From NCBI RefSeq assembly GCF_018613415.1, contig NZ_JAGGQG010000002.1:1149908-1213907 (forward strand): a stretch of DNA of 64,000 nucleotides. The letters run 5' to 3'. The number at the start of each line of letters is the position of its first letter. Position 1 is the first letter of the stretch. This DNA is from Bacillus sp. ISL-18 (GTDB lineage: Bacteria > Bacillota > Bacilli > Bacillales > Cytobacillaceae). A program made the translations under genes and the position numbers. Below the pieces are notes generated by a model. That model was given only the letters and a program-made list of their open reading frames with translations. It made no database searches and was not told the origin of the DNA. Shown here in pieces: positions 60,515 to 64,000 of the stretch.

Positions 60515-61423
60515 ATGAAGTTCGTTACCTTTTTAAATCCGGATGGACAAATCCGTTCAGGGTGGCTGGATGGAGATAGAGTGATCGATATGAAGATTGC
60601 CTCCCAAGGTGAATTACCCGATAATATGTTAGAATTTATCAAAAATAACGAAAAGTATTTGTCCATAATAGAGGGATTAAGTGAATCAGCGAATCTTCCA
60701 TGCTATTCGCTTGAGGAAATTCAATTAACCGCTCCCTTGCCGAATCCGATCACTTTTCGAGACTTTGTTGCCTTTGAAACCCATGTCAAAAATGCAACAA
60801 AGCGATCAGGGGATACGGTGGCACCAGAGTGGTATGAAATGCCGATCTTTTATTTTTCTAACCCTCATGCTATGAAGGGAACGGGGGAAGAAGTAAAACG
60901 ACCAGCTAAATGTATACGCTTAGATTATGAACTCGAGCTTGCTTGCATTATTGGAAAAAAAGGAACCAATATAAAAGCGGAAGAAGCAGAGGACTACATT
61001 TTCGGCTATACAATTTTAAACGATTGGTCTGCACGGGATATCCAAATGAAGGAAATGAAAGTGCTCTTGGGTCCGGCAAAAGGAAAGGACTTCGCAACTA
61101 GCATGGGCCCATATATTCTAACGAAAGATCAATTAGAACCATATAAAACAAATGGACGATTTGATTTAGAAATGACAGCAGCGGTAAACGGCGAGATTCT
61201 TTCCCAGGGAAACTTTAAGGATATTTATTACACATTTGGCGATATGATTGAGAGGGCATCTGAGGAAGTTACCTTATATCCAGGAGATATTGTTGGTTCA
61301 GGTACAGTCGGTTTTGGCTGTATTATGGAGCTCGGTCCAGAAGTACATCGATGGCTTGAGCCTGGGGATGAAGTAGAATTAAAGATTACCAATCTTGGCT
61401 CATTGAGAAATAGAATTATTTAA
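60515..61423 (+). CDS. Fumarylacetoacetate hydrolase family protein
   Basis: A 302-aa FAH-superfamily enzyme. Metal ligands are seen in 'LDYELELACIIGKKG', 'GYTILNDWSARDIQ' and 'KGKDFATSMGPYI'; the end 'GDIVGSGTVGFG...WLEPGDEVELKI' is typical. Members hydrolyse, decarboxylate or isomerise acyl-pyruvate or oxo-dienoate products of ring cleavage. It lies 14 bp after the hydrolase and 25 bp before the next start (GCGGAGG upstream), in one operon. The exact reaction in this pathway is unknown. Confidence 0.85.
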   Translation: MKFVTFLNPDGQIRSGWLDGDRVIDMKIASQGELPDNMLEFIKNNEKYLSIIEGLSESANLPCYSLEEIQLTAPLPNPITFRDFVAFETHVKNATKRSGDTVAPEWYEMPIFYFSNPHAMKGTGEEVKRPAKCIRLDYELELACIIGKKGTNIKAEEAEDYIFGYTILNDWSARDIQMKEMKVLLGPAKGKDFATSMGPYILTKDQLEPYKTNGRFDLEMTAAVNGEILSQGNFKDIYYTFGDMIERASEEVTLYPGDIVGSGTVGFGCIMELGPEVHRWLEPGDEVELKITNLGSLRNRII

Positions 61424-61448
61424 GTTGTATGAACGGAGAGGAACTTTT

Positions 61449-62204
61449 ATGGCGAGAATTGTGGATTTAAGTGTTTCCATTGAAGAGGATTTAAAAGATC
61501 CTCTTCCGTTTTCGATTCGTTTTGAAACACATGAGGAAGGGGCAGAATTTGGAGCGAAGCTTGTCGGTGTCACGCCGGAGGATTTTCCTGAGCGAAAAGG
61601 TCTTGCCGGAGAATTTCTTACGCTTACGAGTCATGCCGGTACACATGTCGATGCACCATGGCATTATTGGCCGACATCTGAAGGAAAACCTGCCCGGACG
61701 ATTGATGAATTACCGCTTGAATGGTTTTTTAACAATGGGGTTGTTCTGGATTTTACAGACAAACCGCCAGGATATGCTTTGACAATAGAAGATATTCAAG
61801 CAAAACTTAGACAGATAGATTACGAGTTAAAGCCGTTTGATATTGTTATGATCCGATGTGATGCTGATAAGAAAAGATATCAGCCGAATTATAGTGAAAT
61901 CCATGTAGGAGTTTCCGCAGAAGCCACTCTTTGGCTGATTGAGCAAGGTATAAAAGTCATGGGCACGGATGGTTGGGGCTGGGACACTCCGTTATCCATT
62001 CAAGCTGAAGATTATAAACAAAATCCGCGTTCTGGTATCCTTTGGGCGGCCCATTTTGCCGGAAAAGAAAAAGAATACTGCCAAATTGAAAAATTAGCTA
62101 ATTTAGACCAGTTACCAGCGTTTGGATTTAAAGTATCTGTTTTTCCTGTGAAAATAAGAGGCGGCAGTGCAGGCTGGACTCGGGCTGTTGCGATTATTGA
62201 TTAA
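61449..62204 (+). CDS. Cyclase family protein (kynurenine formamidase / isatin hydrolase-like)
   Basis: A 251-aa metal-dependent hydrolase with the family motif 'SHAGTHVDAPWHYW' (H-x-G-T-H-x-D) and a second site 'GVSAEATLWLIEQGIKVMGTDGWGWD'. Relatives hydrolyse N-formylkynurenine, isatin or similar amides. ATG 61449 follows GGAGAGG by 7 nt. Within a ring-cleavage operon, an amidase-like enzyme hints at a nitrogen-containing aromatic or an N-acyl intermediate (inference). Confidence 0.82.
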   Translation: MARIVDLSVSIEEDLKDPLPFSIRFETHEEGAEFGAKLVGVTPEDFPERKGLAGEFLTLTSHAGTHVDAPWHYWPTSEGKPARTIDELPLEWFFNNGVVLDFTDKPPGYALTIEDIQAKLRQIDYELKPFDIVMIRCDADKKRYQPNYSEIHVGVSAEATLWLIEQGIKVMGTDGWGWDTPLSIQAEDYKQNPRSGILWAAHFAGKEKEYCQIEKLANLDQLPAFGFKVSVFPVKIRGGSAGWTRAVAIID

Positions 62205-62226
62205 AAGGGAATGAGGGGTGTTTATA

Positions 62227-63384
62227 ATGACAAATCAATTTATTAAAAAGGTACTCATAGTTGGCGGTGGAATTAGTGGATTAGCAGCAGCTGCTGCTCT
62301 TCATAAAATTGGGATTGACGCAGAGATCGTTGAGAAGGAACTGGAATGGAATGTCTACGGTGTTGGAATCATTCAGCCGCCTAATGCTCTTAGAGCGCTA
62401 AATGAAATTGGCTTGGCTGATGCATGTATGAAGGAGGGGTATTCCTATCCTGGTTTCGATTATTACACAGGGCAAGGCCATTTTATGTTTAAGGGAGACT
62501 CGCCAACTATTGAAGGATATCCGGGCGTTAACGGAATATCAAGAAGGAAACTACATGAATTTCTTTTAGATGCTGTTGAAAAAATTGGCACCAAGATTTA
62601 TATGGGTTCAACGGTTGAAAGAATGGAAAATATCTCAAATGGTGTAAAGGTTGAGTTAAGTAACGGGATTTCGGATGTTTTTGACTTGGTCATTGGGGCG
62701 GACGGAGCAAACTCAAAGGTTCGAAAATTATTATTCGGGGATATTGTTCAAAATTATAGCGGTCAAGGGGTATGGCGTTACACCCTGCCACGTCCGAAAG
62801 AAGTGGACCGGGGTCTGTTCTATTACGGGCAAAAAGCAAAAGCTGGTTTGGTTCCGATGTCAGAGGATGAAATGTATTTGCTTGTCACAACGCATGAACC
62901 AGGAAATCCTCGTTTTCCAAATGATCAGCTTCATGTATTACTAAAAGAAAGACTGACAGAATTCGGCGGTGCAATTGCAGAAGCGGCCAATCAAATAACA
63001 GATTCTGATCAGGTAGTTTATCGGCCAATCTTTACGCATATGCTGCCAAGCCCATGGTATAAAGGGAATATTTTGCTTGTCGGTGATGCTGCCCATGGTA
63101 CAGCTCCACATCTTGGACAAGGTGCCTCCATCGCCATTGAAGATGTCATTGTTTTGGCAGATATTTTGAAATCTAACCTTGGGGTTGAAGAGACGTTTAA
63201 GATTTTTATGGAGAAACGGTATGAACGCTGCAGACTGATTGTTGAGAATTCAGACCAGTTAGTTGAATGGGAATTACTTACTTGGAGCGGTCAGATGAAT
63301 GAGAATGTTAATGTTGGTAAGTATGTCTATGAAACACTTGCAAAAATGAATGAACCTTTTTTATCAGAGGTAAACACACTGTAA
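62227..63384 (+). CDS. FAD-dependent aromatic monooxygenase (UbiH/PHBH family)
   Basis: A 385-aa flavoprotein hydroxylase: dinucleotide motif 'VLIVGGGISGLAAAAAL', 'DLVIGADGANSKVR' and 'GDAAHGTAPHLGQGAS'. Such enzymes add a hydroxyl to an aromatic ring with NAD(P)H and O2, which would prepare the ring for the extradiol dioxygenase. ATG 62227 follows GAGGGG by ~9 nt; an in-frame GTG 9 bp upstream lies inside that spacer. Fifth gene of the operon. Confidence 0.88.
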   Translation: MTNQFIKKVLIVGGGISGLAAAAALHKIGIDAEIVEKELEWNVYGVGIIQPPNALRALNEIGLADACMKEGYSYPGFDYYTGQGHFMFKGDSPTIEGYPGVNGISRRKLHEFLLDAVEKIGTKIYMGSTVERMENISNGVKVELSNGISDVFDLVIGADGANSKVRKLLFGDIVQNYSGQGVWRYTLPRPKEVDRGLFYYGQKAKAGLVPMSEDEMYLLVTTHEPGNPRFPNDQLHVLLKERLTEFGGAIAEAANQITDSDQVVYRPIFTHMLPSPWYKGNILLVGDAAHGTAPHLGQGASIAIEDVIVLADILKSNLGVEETFKIFMEKRYERCRLIVENSDQLVEWELLTWSGQMNENVNVGKYVYETLAKMNEPFLSEVNTL

Positions 63385-63456
63385 AGACGTATACAAAATT
63401 GTTTGCGGTACCATTTTTGATATCAATCTAGTAAAAAGATTGAAGGGGGCAGCTGG

Positions 63457-64000
63457 ATGGAGAAACAAAGAGGTTTTTTTCGCTATGAAAATTTCCTGGT
63501 CCTTACCATGTTTTTAGTTGTTGGTCTTGTATTCTTAGATCGGTTAAGTTTAGGATTTATTTTTCCGAAAATTGCTCCTGAGCTGGGATTGTCCCATACA
63601 CAACTAGGAATAACTGTATCTGTCACTGGACTATTTTTTGGTCTTTCTACTTTGATTTTTGCCAGTCTTTCCGACTTCTTAGGTAAAAAGAAACCCATGC
63701 TTGTCATTTTTGTGTTTCTATTTTCCATTGCTACCTTATTATCAGGGCTTATCGGTTCATTTGCTACCTTACTATTAGTAAGAGGGATCATGGGATTAGC
63801 CGAAGGCCCGGTAATGCCGCTGGTTCAATCGATTGTGATTCAGGAGTCCTCGGAAAAAAGAAGAGGCCTAAATATGGGAATCGTGCAAAGTTCTTCTTCC
63901 TTAATTGGAGGAACGTTAGCACCTGTTCTCACTGTGGCTCTTGCTGCTTCTTTTGGATGGAGATCTTCCTTTTATATCATTGCGATCCCAGGAATCCTCA
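63457..64000 (+). CDS. MFS transporter, N-terminal part
   Basis: At least 181 codons, cut by the window end. About five membrane segments are visible. The typical MFS inter-helix motif is 'SLSDFLGKKKP', after 'FLDRLSLGFIFPKIAPELGLSHTQLG', as in aromatic acid or hexuronate H+ symporters. ATG with AAGGGGG 7 nt upstream. Located 72 bp after the monooxygenase, it most likely imports the aromatic substrate of the operon. Confidence 0.82.
   Translation, partial: MEKQRGFFRYENFLVLTMFLVVGLVFLDRLSLGFIFPKIAPELGLSHTQLGITVSVTGLFFGLSTLIFASLSDFLGKKKPMLVIFVFLFSIATLLSGLIGSFATLLLVRGIMGLAEGPVMPLVQSIVIQESSEKRRGLNMGIVQSSSSLIGGTLAPVLTVALAASFGWRSSFYIIAIPGIL

Noticed and set aside
1..64000. CRISPR arrays, prophage, insertion sequences, tRNA or rRNA genes
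   Set aside because: No regularly spaced repeats, transposase or integrase motifs, or tRNA/rRNA signatures were seen on either strand.

Overview
The window looks like chromosome from an endospore-forming, low-GC Gram-positive of the Bacillaceae (Bacillus/Neobacillus-like). Support comes from strong AGGAGG-type ribosome binding sites with many TTG/GTG starts, sigma-A promoters and U-tract terminators. It also holds a class IV PHA synthase locus (phaR-B-C), Spo0A-box-like sites, a KinB-like kinase, an FbpA-like small protein and RocB. I saw no rRNA, tRNA, CRISPR array, prophage or transposase, so this is metabolic and regulatory chromosome rather than a mobile island. Layout: 1-2.4 kb is the end of a glycoside hydrolase locus (GH42 fragment, GH30 enzyme). 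2.6-7.2 kb is mixed: a MATE exporter, a cysteine-dioxygenase-like cupin, a broken DMT transporter, an ArsR-SRPBCC fusion with a clear operator, and unknowns. 7.4-11.4 kb encodes a heterodimeric ABC exporter of the BmrC/BmrD type with one degenerate ATP site, then an AraC regulator. 12.4-24.6 kb is a phosphate-starvation island: an orphan PhoP-like response regulator, PhoX phosphatase, a multicopper oxidase, a beta-propeller/phosphoesterase, an RND transporter and an orphan PstS. Pho-box arrays of four TTNACA-like repeats at 10-11 bp spacing precede phoX, the phosphoesterase and pstS. 24.6-30.3 kb is an IclR-controlled operon (two DDAH/amidinotransferase-fold enzymes, an amino acid permease and RocB) that looks built for methylated arginine or related guanidines. 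31.4-36.6 kb is the polyhydroxybutyrate region (thiolase, two reductases, phaR, phaC), with Spo0A-box-like sites in both intergenic regions. 37.1-46.3 kb is a sulfur-salvage regulon matching the Bacillus subtilis ytlI/ytmI-ytnM locus (S-alkylcysteine use). It has a LysR regulator, a novel 110-aa protein, two flavin monooxygenases, a glutaredoxin-like protein, a TcyJKLMN-type cystine importer, an N-acetyltransferase and an FMN reductase. Three transcription units in it share one promoter architecture (CTATCA, 30-31 bp, GATAGGAT). 46.4-58.1 kb carries single genes: a second cysteine dioxygenase, EamA, a ROK regulator, an APC permease, a 30-codon small gene, a DUF2935 protein, a membrane-anchored GH27 enzyme, a truncated modA with modB, larC and a KinB-like kinase. 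58.4-64 kb is an aromatic or heteroaromatic ring-cleavage operon running off the window end: extradiol dioxygenase, C-C hydrolase, FAH-family enzyme, cyclase-family enzyme, FAD monooxygenase and MFS transporter, with a cre-like site in its leader. Functions are assigned from motifs and remembered family features only; no database search was possible.
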